20,069 nucleotides of DNA, taken from the NCBI GenBank assembly GCA_035645115.1, contig DASQNF010000055.1:1-20069 (forward strand), in the 5' to 3' direction. This DNA comes from JACVRW01 sp035645115. GTDB lineage: Bacteria; Actinomycetota; Thermoleophilia; Solirubrobacterales; Thermoleophilaceae. Numbering within the stretch: the stretch's first letter is position 1; each line of letters starts with the position of its first letter. Position numbers and translations under genes: made by a program. The notes under the pieces were generated by a model, which saw only the letters and a program-made list of their open reading frames with translations, was not told the DNA's origin and ran no database searches. Below, in pieces: positions 1 to 6,277 of this stretch.

Positions 1-55
1 CCGTCGTCCCGAGGATGGCGGCCACCAGCACCAGCCGCTTGCGTGCCTCTGTCAC
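1..55 (-). CDS. N-terminus of a probable MFS transporter (partial)
   Basis: Reading leftward from a GTG at 55, the frame stays open to the window edge and gives MTEARKRLVLVAAILGTT. A short basic N-terminus running straight into a hydrophobic segment with an AAILG pattern resembles the first helix of DHA2-type major facilitator transporters; this rests on only 18 residues. It begins 13 bp after the citrate synthase stop on the same strand, so it could be the second gene of that operon. Only a weak purine run (CAGGGG) precedes the start. Any other membrane protein with a similar first helix is possible. Confidence 0.4.
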   Translation of the reverse strand, partial: MTEARKRLVLVAAILGTT

Positions 56-68
56 ACGCGCCCCTGTC

Positions 69-1169
69 TCAGGCCGGCCCCGAGCCGTTGACGGCGTCCG
101 CCGCGCGCGGCCCGGGCCCCACGTAGCGGGCGCTCGGACGGATCAGCCTGCCCTCGCGCTTCTGCTCCATGATGTGCGCGGACCAGCCACCCACGCGTGC
201 GCTCGCAAACAGCGGGGTGAACAGCTCGGGCGGCACCTCGGCGAAGTCGAGCACCACGGCCGACCAGAACTCCACGTTCGTGGCCAGCACGCGATCGGGC
301 TTGCGCGCCCGCAGCTCCGCGAGCGCCGCCGCCTCCAGCCGCTCCGCCACCTCCAGGCGCGGCGCGCCGACCTCGCGCGCGGTCCGGCGCAGCACGCGTG
401 CGCGCGGGTCCTCCGCCCGGTAGACGCGGTGGCCGAATCCCATCAGCCGCTCGCCGCGGTCGAGCGCCTGCGCCACCCAGCGCTCGGCGTCCCCCGTCTG
501 CTCGACCGCGTCGAGCATCGCCAGCACGCGGCTCGGCGCGCCGCCGTGCAGCGGCCCGGAGAGCGCGCCGACGGCGCCGGAGAGCGCGGCCGCCACGTCC
601 GCGCCCGTGGATGCGATCACGCGCGCGGTGAAGGTCGAGGCGTTTATGCCGTGCTCGGCCGCGGCGATCCAGTAGGCGTCGATCGCCTGCACGTGGCGGG
701 GATCGGCCTCGCCACGCCAGCGGATCAGAAAGCGCTCGGGGATCGAGCCCGCCTTGTCGACCTCGCGTTGCGGGATCGGCGGCCGGCCCACCCCGCGCGC
801 CGACTGCGCCACGAACGAGAGCGCCATGACCGACACCCGCGCGAGGTCCTCGCGCGCCTGCTCGTCGGAGACGTCGATCAGCTCGCGCAGTCCCCACTCG
901 GGCCCGAGCATCGCGAGCGCCGCCTGCAGGTCCACTCGCGGATCGCCGGTGCGAACCGCCAGCGGATGCGGCTCGGCGGGCGGCAGGCCCGGCTCGTAGG
1001 TCCCGTCCACGAGCAGGCCCCACACCTTCTCGTAGGGGACGTTGCCCGCGAGCTCCTCGATGTCGACCCCGCGGTAGCGCAGCGCGCCGCCCTCGCGGTC
1101 GGGCTCGGCGATCGAGGTGTCGAACGCGATCACTCCCTCGAGACCGGAGGGAACCTCGATCAACGCCAT
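69..1169 (-). CDS. citA: Citrate synthase, CitA-type
   Basis: This 366-aa enzyme would condense oxaloacetate and acetyl-CoA into citrate, the entry step of the TCA cycle, in the cytosol. The start ATG at 1169 follows AAGGAG at a good distance and gives MALIEVPSGLEG; upstream in-frame codons are read-through. The family signatures are visible: RYRGVDIEELA (residues 31-41), EHGINASTF (172-180), GPLHGGAPSRV with catalytic His208, and GFGHRVYRAEDPRA with His247. The third catalytic position, normally Asp in an NVDF motif, is Glu300 here (TNVEFWSAVVLDFAEVP). From memory, actinobacterial CitA-like enzymes share this NVEF form, so it probably marks the subfamily. The C-terminal EQKREGRLIRPSARYVGPGPR is also typical. 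A 2-methylcitrate synthase activity cannot be excluded, but no prp genes are nearby. Confidence 0.93.
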   Translation of the reverse strand: MALIEVPSGLEGVIAFDTSIAEPDREGGALRYRGVDIEELAGNVPYEKVWGLLVDGTYEPGLPPAEPHPLAVRTGDPRVDLQAALAMLGPEWGLRELIDVSDEQAREDLARVSVMALSFVAQSARGVGRPPIPQREVDKAGSIPERFLIRWRGEADPRHVQAIDAYWIAAAEHGINASTFTARVIASTGADVAAALSGAVGALSGPLHGGAPSRVLAMLDAVEQTGDAERWVAQALDRGERLMGFGHRVYRAEDPRARVLRRTAREVGAPRLEVAERLEAAALAELRARKPDRVLATNVEFWSAVVLDFAEVPPELFTPLFASARVGGWSAHIMEQKREGRLIRPSARYVGPGPRAADAVNGSGPA

Positions 1170-1202
1170 GCAGCTCTCCTTGGACGACGGAAACGAGGCT
1201 CG

Positions 1203-1211
1203 AGGATACTT
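1203..1211. promoter_or_regulatory. Overlapping divergent -10 elements (citA / GNAT)
   Basis: The 9-mer reads AGGATACTT on plus and AAGTATCCT on minus. On plus, GATACT (1205-1210) lies 8 nt before the GNAT GTG at 1219. On minus, TATCCT (1208 to 1203) would start citA transcription near 1196 with a leader of about 27 nt carrying AAGGAG. TTGGAC at 1180-1185 is a possible plus -35 but with a 19-nt spacer. The same 9-mer recurs at 2338-2346. Confidence 0.45.
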
Positions 1212-1218
1212 CGCGCCT

Positions 1219-1659
1219 GTGGTCCGCCTCGCCACACCCGGGGACGCCGACGAGGTCGCGCGCCTGCTGGTCGCGTTCCGCGACCACATGGGCCTCTCGC
1301 AGCCCTCCGCCGAGCGCTTTCGCGCGAACGCGAGGCTGCTGATCGACGACCCGCACACCGACTTCCTGCTCGGGGGCGAGCCCGCCGCGGGCGTCTGCCA
1401 GCTGCGCTACCGGCACTGCGTCTGGCTCGACGCCGGCGACTGCACGCTCGAGGACCTGTACGTGGCCGAGCCGGTGCGCGGCTCCGGCCTCGGGCGGGCG
1501 CTCGTGGACGCGGCGATCGAGCGGGCGCGCGAGCGCGGCTGCGCGCGGGTCGTCCTCGACGCCAACGAGGAGAACCGGGCGGCGATCTCGCTCTACGAGG
1601 CGGCCGGGTTCAGCAGCGGCGCCGGCTCGCGCGACCTGTTCCTGCGCCGGCGGGTATGA
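1219..1659 (+). CDS. GNAT family N-acetyltransferase
   Basis: A single-domain GNAT protein (146 aa from GTG 1219) predicted to transfer an acetyl group from acetyl-CoA to an amine; the substrate is not evident. The fold begins at once with VVRLATPGDADEVARLL (beta1-alpha1). DLYVAEPVRGSGLGRALVDAA carries the acetyl-CoA pyrophosphate loop in R-G-S-G-L-G form, and LDANEENRAAISLYEAAGF is the typical C-terminal alpha4-beta6 segment. In-frame ATGs at 1117 and 1168 would overlap citA and add residues with no family similarity; GTG 1219 abuts beta1 and sits 8 nt after a -10-like GATACT, so a leaderless mRNA is inferred. It is divergent from citA; a functional link is not shown. Confidence 0.85.
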   Translation: MVRLATPGDADEVARLLVAFRDHMGLSQPSAERFRANARLLIDDPHTDFLLGGEPAAGVCQLRYRHCVWLDAGDCTLEDLYVAEPVRGSGLGRALVDAAIERARERGCARVVLDANEENRAAISLYEAAGFSSGAGSRDLFLRRRV

Positions 1660-1750
1660 CACCCATTGCGTGCTCGCCGTCGGGGACGGCATCGGCGTGG
1701 CGGCGCGCACCGGCTAGCGGCACGCCGCCCCTTCGCCGATAGTTCAGCCC
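1660..1750 (+). promoter_or_regulatory. Short intergenic region with an inverted repeat and a -10-like element
   Basis: CGGCGTG and CACGCCG form a 7-bp inverted repeat around 1693-1727 with a long GC-rich loop and no T-tract, so it is a weak terminator candidate for the GNAT gene. GATAGT at 1738-1743 lies 7 nt before the ATG at 1751, matching the leaderless spacing seen elsewhere in the window. No Shine-Dalgarno sequence precedes that ATG. Confidence 0.3.
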
Positions 1751-2116
1751 ATGACCCCGCTCCTGGCGATCTTCGCGGTCGCCCAGCTCGCAATCGGCCT
1801 GCTGCTCTGGGCCGCGCCCGGCTTCTTCTTCGAGGAGATCGGGCCCTACGGCACGCGCAACGACCACTACATGGGCGACCTGGCCGGCTGGTACCTCGCG
1901 CTCGGGGCGGTGGCGCTGGTCGCGGTGCGCCGCGCTGCCTGGCGCGCGCCGGTGCTCGCGGCCGCGCTCGTCCAGTACGCGCTCCACTCGCTCAACCACC
2001 TGATCGACGTGGGCGAGGCCGAGCCGGGCTGGCTCGGGCCGGCCAACCTCGTCTCGCTGGCGCTCACGACGGTCCTGCTGGCCGCCCTGCTCCGCGCTCA
2101 GCGCGCGAGCGTGTAG
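1751..2116 (+). CDS. Small membrane protein of unknown function (about 4 TM)
   Basis: I do not recognise a named family. The 121-aa product starts directly with a hydrophobic helix (residues 2-24), followed by a short FFFEEIGPYGTRNDHYMGD loop, then helices near 45-60, 67-88 and 100-116. The loop contains charged and aromatic residues (E, R, N, D, H, Y), and a second polar stretch SLNHLIDVGEAEPGW lies between helices three and four. This layout resembles DoxX-like or DUF4345-like four-helix proteins, but that is only a topology resemblance. Its 3' end overlaps the convergent gene at 2098 by 19 bp. A -10-like GATAGT 7 nt upstream suggests a leaderless mRNA. Confidence 0.7.
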   Translation: MTPLLAIFAVAQLAIGLLLWAAPGFFFEEIGPYGTRNDHYMGDLAGWYLALGAVALVAVRRAAWRAPVLAAALVQYALHSLNHLIDVGEAEPGWLGPANLVSLALTTVLLAALLRAQRASV

Positions 2117-2307
2117 GCGAACGGCAGGAGCACGGTGGCGCCGAAGACCAGCGTCACCCCGAGCGCCACGAGCGCGCGCGACTTGACGATGTGACCTAGC
2201 GTCCCGACGAGGAAGCCGACCCCGAGCAGCGCCAGGAAGGCGGACGGCGAGACGCGGAAGTCGCCGCTCGAGTCGGGGCCGCCGCCGGGGTCGAGGAAGT
2301 CGGACAT
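2098..2307 (-). CDS. Small hypothetical membrane protein (2 TM)
   Basis: A 69-aa product (MSDFLDPGGG...) with a short Gly/Pro/acidic head and two hydrophobic helices, roughly residues 22-40 and 46-65, separated by HIVKSRA. No family is recognised. ATG 2307 gives a natural-looking N-terminus, but an in-frame TTG at 2331 lies exactly 7 nt after a GATACT hexamer, so a leaderless TTG start (77 aa) is an alternative. No Shine-Dalgarno precedes either start. The gene is divergent from the MoxR gene and overlaps the convergent membrane gene by 19 bp, so that pair could interfere at the RNA level. Confidence 0.6.
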   Translation of the reverse strand: MSDFLDPGGGPDSSGDFRVSPSAFLALLGVGFLVGTLGHIVKSRALVALGVTLVFGATVLLPFAYTLAR

Positions 2308-2337
2308 CGCGAGGTCGAGCGCGGCGAGCAAGGGCGA

Positions 2338-2347
2338 AAGTATCCTT
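2338..2347. promoter_or_regulatory. Overlapping divergent -10 elements (small membrane gene / moxR)
   Basis: AAGTATCCT at 2338-2346 is identical to the citA-side element at 1203-1211. On plus, TATCCT (2341-2346) would start transcription near 2353, four bases before the MoxR ATG. On minus, GATACT (2344 to 2339) is 7 nt before TTG 2331. The whole divergent control region is therefore about 25-50 bp. Confidence 0.45.
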
Positions 2348-2356
2348 GCCGAGCGG

Positions 2357-3256
2357 ATGAGCGGCGAGTTCGAGACGATCGAGCAGGTCAGCGACCGCCT
2401 AGCGCAGGTGGGCTACCTCGCCGACGAGCCCGCGGCGCTCGTGTCCTTCCTCGCCGCGCGGCTGGGCAAGCCGGTGCTCGTGGAGGGGCCCGCCGGGGTC
2501 GGCAAGACCGAGCTTGCCAAGGCGCTCGCCCGCGCCACCGGCCGCGAGCTGATCCGGCTGCAGTGCTACGAAGGGCTCGACGAGGCCAAGGCGCTCTACG
2601 AGTGGAACTACCGCAAGCAGCTGCTGCGCATCCAGACCGAGGCCCGCGAGGCCGGCTGGGAGCAGGTTCGCGACGACATATTCGGCGAGGAGTTCCTGCT
2701 CGCACGCCCGCTGCTCACGGCGATCATGGAGGAGCGGCCGGTGGTGCTCCTGATCGACGAGGTCGACAAGACCGACCAGGAGTTCGAGGCCATGCTCCTC
2801 GAGGTCCTGTCGGACTTCCAGATCTCGATCCCGGAGCTCGGCGTGGTCGAGGCGCGCACGCACCCGCTGGTGCTGCTCACCTCGAACAACTCGCGTGAGC
2901 TGACCGAGGCGCTCAAGCGCCGCTGTCTCTACCTCTGGCTCGACTACCCGGACGTGGAGCGCGAGCTCGAGATCGTCCGCCTGCACGCGCCCGAGCTCGA
3001 CACGGCGATCGCGCGCAAGCTGGTCGAGGTGATCCACATGGTGCGCACGCTCGACCTCAAGAAGCCGCCCTCGATCGCCGAGTCGATCGACTGGGCGCGC
3101 GCGCTGCTCCTGCTCGGCGCCGAGGACGTGGACCGCGCCGTGCTCGAGAAGACGATGTCGATCATCGTCAAGCACCGCACGGACCTCGACCTGGTGGCCG
3201 AGCGCGTGGGCGTGAAGCTGGGCGATGGCCTCCTCGGGTCCGCGCAGAGCCGCTAA
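2357..3256 (+). CDS. MoxR-family AAA+ ATPase
   Basis: A 299-aa MoxR-type AAA+ ATPase, a family that works as ATP-driven chaperone or maturation factor, usually with a von Willebrand A (VWA) partner. Walker A is GPAGVGKT (44-51), Walker B is VVLLIDEVD (128-136), sensor 1 is in LTSNNSRELTEALKRRC, and the C-terminal lid follows. The insertion EVLSDFQISIPELGVVEA is typical of MoxR. The VWA gene downstream overlaps its 3' end by 32 bp if the upstream start is used, so the two are translationally coupled. This arrangement matches CoxD/CoxE of carbon monoxide dehydrogenase clusters, but no coxMSL genes are in the window, so the client is unknown. A -10-like TATCCT gives a leader of only about 4 nt. 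Confidence 0.93.
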   Translation: MSGEFETIEQVSDRLAQVGYLADEPAALVSFLAARLGKPVLVEGPAGVGKTELAKALARATGRELIRLQCYEGLDEAKALYEWNYRKQLLRIQTEAREAGWEQVRDDIFGEEFLLARPLLTAIMEERPVVLLIDEVDKTDQEFEAMLLEVLSDFQISIPELGVVEARTHPLVLLTSNNSRELTEALKRRCLYLWLDYPDVERELEIVRLHAPELDTAIARKLVEVIHMVRTLDLKKPPSIAESIDWARALLLLGAEDVDRAVLEKTMSIIVKHRTDLDLVAERVGVKLGDGLLGSAQSR

Positions 3257-4646
3257 CCCGGCCCTCTACGGGGGCGTGCCGGCGCCGGCGGGCCCGGCCG
3301 GCATGGCGGCGCGCCTGCTCGAGCTCGCCGACGAGCTGCGGCGGGAGGGCGTGGCCGTGGGCACGAGCGAGCTGCTCGACGCCTTTCAGGCGCTCGACGC
3401 CGTGAGCTGGACCTCGCAGGAGGACTTCCGCGAGGCGCTAGCGGCCACGCTCGCCAAGTCCCAGGAGGACCGGCACGTGCTCGACGTGCTCTTCGACCGC
3501 TTCTTCTTCCTCACCGTCGAGCGCGAGGCGATCGCCCGGGAGCACCGCGAGGAGCGCTTCGCGGGCGCCGAGGAGCTGGACCTGGAGTCGCTGCGCGAGC
3601 GCATCCGCGATGCGATCCGGGCCGGCTCCGACGGGGAGATGCGGGACCTCGCCCGTCTTGCGATCGCTGCCTTCGGGCGCCAGGGCGAGGGCTCCGGCGT
3701 GATCGGCGTGGACGTGCAGCGGATCCGCCGCACGCTCGGCCTGAAGGGCGAGGGGCAGGGCGCCGACCTCGCCGACCCGGACTCGGTGCCGCGCGAGCGC
3801 CTGCAGGAGTTCGAGCAGCACGTGCGGCGCGAGCTCGAGCGCCAGACGATCGAGCGAACGCGCTCGCTGCCGCCGGCCAAGCCGCTGCGCGAGCTCGACC
3901 GCGCCCTGCCCTCGAACCCGGCCCAGGACCTCTCGCAGGTCCACCGCGTGGTGGCGCAGCTCAAGCGGCGGCTCGCGTCGCACGGCCGCGAGCACCGCGG
4001 GCGCCGGCGTTCGTGGCAGGTCGACGTGCGCCGCACGATGCGCGCCTCGCTGCAGACGGGCGGAGTGCCGCTCGACCTGAAGTACCGCCCGAGGCGCCCG
4101 CGCCGGCCCGAGCTCTACGTGCTCTGCGACGTGTCCACGAGCGTCACGAGCGCGAGCGTCTTCTTCCTCAGCGTGCTTCACGCGCTCCACGACCAGTTCC
4201 GCAAGCTGCGCTCGTTCGTGTTCGTGGAGCGGATCTCCGAGGTCACCGACGTGTTCGAGCGCGAGCGCTCGTTCGAGACCGTGTCGCGCCGGATCGCCAC
4301 CGACGCCGGGGTCGCGGACGTGTCCGGCTACACCGACTACGGGCGCGTCTGGGTCGAGTTCCTCGACAAGGTGGTGGACGACCTCGACCCGCGCTCGACC
4401 GTGATCGTGCTCGGGGACGCCCGCACGAACGGCCGCGAGCCGCATGCCCAGACCTTCGGCCGGGTGGCCGAGCGCGCCGGCCACACGTTCTGGATCAACC
4501 CCGAGCCGCGCCTCTACTGGAACTACGGCGACAGCGTGATGTCGGCCTACGAGCCCTACTGCGACGGCGTCTTCGAGTGCTGGACCACGAAGCAGCTGGA
4601 GGCCTTCGTCAACGCGATCGCAGAGCTGCCCGGCGCGCGCGGCTAG
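3225..4646 (+). CDS. VWA domain-containing protein, CoxE-like
   Basis: The 473-aa product is a CoxE-type protein with a C-terminal VWA domain and is the probable partner of the preceding MoxR ATPase. The N-terminal helical part (LLELADELRREGVAVGTSE) and FFLTVERE segment are family-like; a charged middle region (about 95-260) follows. The VWA domain begins near LYVLCDVSTSV, and its MIDAS metal site looks intact: DVSTS (DxSxS), Thr in SGYTDYG and Asp in LGDARTN. The ending EPRLYWNYGD...YEPYCDGVFEC is typical of CoxE. ATG 3225 overlaps moxR; ATG 3303 (MAARLLELADEL) is an equally possible start because the first 26 residues are Gly/Ala/Pro-rich. Function beyond metal-dependent protein binding is not shown. 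Confidence 0.88.
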   Translation: MASSGPRRAANPALYGGVPAPAGPAGMAARLLELADELRREGVAVGTSELLDAFQALDAVSWTSQEDFREALAATLAKSQEDRHVLDVLFDRFFFLTVEREAIAREHREERFAGAEELDLESLRERIRDAIRAGSDGEMRDLARLAIAAFGRQGEGSGVIGVDVQRIRRTLGLKGEGQGADLADPDSVPRERLQEFEQHVRRELERQTIERTRSLPPAKPLRELDRALPSNPAQDLSQVHRVVAQLKRRLASHGREHRGRRRSWQVDVRRTMRASLQTGGVPLDLKYRPRRPRRPELYVLCDVSTSVTSASVFFLSVLHALHDQFRKLRSFVFVERISEVTDVFERERSFETVSRRIATDAGVADVSGYTDYGRVWVEFLDKVVDDLDPRSTVIVLGDARTNGREPHAQTFGRVAERAGHTFWINPEPRLYWNYGDSVMSAYEPYCDGVFECWTTKQLEAFVNAIAELPGARG

Positions 4647-4652
4647 ACTGCC

Positions 4653-4668
4653 GGGTTGCAGTCAACCC
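4653..4668 (+). other. Hairpin just upstream of the TPP riboswitch
   Basis: GGGTTG-CAGT-CAACCC is a perfect 6-bp stem with a 4-nt loop, 6 bp after the VWA stop codon. It is followed by AGGGGGG rather than a T-run, so it is not a canonical intrinsic terminator. It may end or process the upstream transcript, or stack under the aptamer. Confidence 0.4.
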
Positions 4669-4769
4669 AGGGGGGCTCGCGGGCAAGCGGGCTGAGAGGG
4701 CGCACTCGGCTGTGAGGCCGCCCGGCGTCGACCCTTCGAACCTGTGGGGTAATGCCCGCGGAGGGAGCG
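4669..4769 (+). promoter_or_regulatory. TPP riboswitch (THI element)
   Basis: The conserved parts of the thiamine pyrophosphate aptamer appear in order. P3 is formed by GCTCGC (from 4675) and GCGGGC (from 4687) around GGGCAA. The invariant CTGAGA is at 4692-4697. An extra GC-rich stem (optional P3a, GGGCG/CGCCC) follows. ACCC at 4731-4734 can close P2 against the 5' G-run. GAACCTG lies at 4738-4744. P4/P5 is formed by GTGGG (4744-4748) and CCCGC (4755-4759) around the conserved GTAATG core, ending in GCGGAGGGA. The purine-rich 3' strand (GGAGGGA, 4760-4766) is also the ribosome binding site of the transporter ATPase, so TPP binding should sequester it and block translation initiation. Exact P1 limits are uncertain. 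Confidence 0.93.
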
Positions 4770-5531
4770 ATGCAGACCGAGACCGAGGCTCCCGCAAAGG
4801 AGCCTCTTTCGCTGGACCAGGTCACGCGCCGGTTCGGGGCGCTCACCGCGCTCGAGGGCGTGGAGCTGAGCGTGCGCGCGAACGAGCTGGTGGCGATCGT
4901 CGGCCCCTCGGGGTGCGGCAAGTCGACCCTGCTCGAGCTGGCGGCGGGCCTGCAGGAACCCGATTCCGGGACGGTGAGGGCCGCGGGCATGAGCCACGCG
5001 GCCGGCCGCCGCGCCGCCTGCGCCTACATGCCCCAGCGCGACCTGCTGTTGCCGTGGCGCGACGCGCTCGGCAACGCCGCGCTCGCGCTCGAGTGCGAAG
5101 GAGTCCCGCGGCGCCAGGCGCGCAGGCGCGCCGAGCCGCTGTTCGAGCGCTTCGGGCTGGCGGACTTCGAGCGCGCGCGCCCCGCCGCCCTGTCGGGGGG
5201 CATGCGCCAGCGGGTGGCATTCCTGCGCACGCTGCTGGCGGGCCGCCCGCTGCTTCTGCTCGACGAGCCCTTCGGCGCGCTCGATGCCATCACGCGGCTC
5301 GACATGCAGGAGTGGCTCGCCGGCGCCCTCGCCGCCGAGCCGCGCACGGTCGTGCTCGTGACCCACGACGTCGAGGAGGCCGTGTTCCTCGCCGACCGCG
5401 TGGCGGTGCTCTCGCCGCGGCCTGGCCGGGTGGTCGACGAGTTCGGCGTCGAGGTCCCCCGCCCGCGCTCGGTCACCGATCCCGAGCTCGTCGAGCACAA
5501 GCGACGCGCGCTGGAGGCGCTGCGCGGATGA
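4770..5531 (+). CDS. thiZ: Thiamine-precursor ABC transporter, ATPase subunit
   Basis: A 253-aa ABC ATPase that energises uptake of a thiamine precursor (hydroxymethylpyrimidine or formylaminopyrimidine type), inferred from the riboswitch and the NMT1/THI5-like binding protein in the operon. Motifs: Walker A GPSGCGKST (45-53), Q-loop near MPQRDLLLPWRDA (87-99), signature LSGGMRQR (141-148), Walker B LLLLDEP (161-167), and switch His in LVTHD. The tail contains PRPRSVTDPELVEHKRRAL, as in the SsuB/TauB/ThiZ subgroup. ATG 4770 is chosen because it follows GGAGGGA; an in-frame ATG at 4752 lies inside the aptamer core and is unlikely. Its stop overlaps the permease start (ATGA). Confidence 0.92.
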   Translation: MQTETEAPAKEPLSLDQVTRRFGALTALEGVELSVRANELVAIVGPSGCGKSTLLELAAGLQEPDSGTVRAAGMSHAAGRRAACAYMPQRDLLLPWRDALGNAALALECEGVPRRQARRRAEPLFERFGLADFERARPAALSGGMRQRVAFLRTLLAGRPLLLLDEPFGALDAITRLDMQEWLAGALAAEPRTVVLVTHDVEEAVFLADRVAVLSPRPGRVVDEFGVEVPRPRSVTDPELVEHKRRALEALRG

Positions 5532-6277
5532 GGGCGCTGCTCGCCGGCCTGCTGATCGCGCTGTTCGTGCTCGCCTGGCAGGGCGTGGCCTCGCTCGAGT
5601 CGGTCGACGACCTCACGCTCGCCTCACCGGTCGAGACCTGGAGCGCGCTTCGCGACGACCGCTCGCTCCTGCTCGACAACGCCTGGGTGACGCTCGTGGA
5701 GGTGGTGCTGGGGCTCGCGGTCGCGGTGCTGGCCGGCGCCCTGTTCGCGGTGGCGATGCACCTGGTGCGCCCGCTGCGCGATGCGGCCTACCCGCTGCTC
5801 GTGGCCTCGCAGGCGATCCCGGTGGTGGTGCTCGCGCCGATCTTCGTGCTCGCGTTCGACTACGGCATCGGGCCGAAGCTCGCCATCGTGGCGCTGATCT
5901 GCTTCTTCCCGATCACGGTCAACCTGCTCGACGGGCTGCGCTCGACCCCGCCCGAGCTGCTCAAGCTGATGCGCAGCATGGGCGCGTCGCGACTGCGCAT
6001 GCTTCGCTCGGTGGAGCTGCCCGCCGCGCTCCCGTTTCTGTTCAGCGGCCTCAAGGTGGCCGCCACGGTGTCGGTGATCGGCGCCGTGTTCGGCGAGTGG
6101 GCGGGCGCCGACGAGGGCCTCGGCCGGCTGGTGCTGCTGGGCAACAACCAGCTGCAGACCCCGCGCGTGTACGCCGGGATCGTGATCCTGACGCTGATGG
6201 CGGTGGCGCTTTTCGCGCTCGTGGCGCTCGCCGAGCGCGTCGCCTGCCCCTGGAGCCGAAAGGAGCTGCCCGCATGA
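5528..6277 (+). CDS. thiX: Thiamine-precursor ABC transporter, permease subunit
   Basis: A 249-aa integral membrane permease of the SsuC/TauC/ThiX type. It has an N-terminal helix (residues 2-21), a periplasmic-side stretch, and about five further helices. The EAA cytoplasmic loop that docks on the ATPase is visible as ELLKLMRSMGASRLRMLRSV, followed by ELPAALPFLFSGLKVAATVS and GAVFGEWAGADEGLG. The start ATG overlaps the ATPase stop by 4 bp and the stop overlaps the lipoprotein start by 4 bp, so all three genes form one translationally coupled unit under the TPP riboswitch. Confidence 0.92.
   Translation: MRALLAGLLIALFVLAWQGVASLESVDDLTLASPVETWSALRDDRSLLLDNAWVTLVEVVLGLAVAVLAGALFAVAMHLVRPLRDAAYPLLVASQAIPVVVLAPIFVLAFDYGIGPKLAIVALICFFPITVNLLDGLRSTPPELLKLMRSMGASRLRMLRSVELPAALPFLFSGLKVAATVSVIGAVFGEWAGADEGLGRLVLLGNNQLQTPRVYAGIVILTLMAVALFALVALAERVACPWSRKELPA

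Noticed and set aside
15..1742. Long plus-strand open frame opposite citrate synthase
   Set aside because: Arg/His/Ala-rich composition typical of a GC-rich antisense shadow; the opposite strand encodes a clear citrate synthase.
4653..4668. Intrinsic terminator after the VWA gene
   Set aside because: The stem is good but is followed by G-rich sequence and no T-run; listed only as a hairpin.
4752..4769. ATG 4752 as start of the transporter ATPase
   Set aside because: It lies in the conserved TAATG core of the TPP aptamer and upstream of the Shine-Dalgarno; ATG 4770 fits better.
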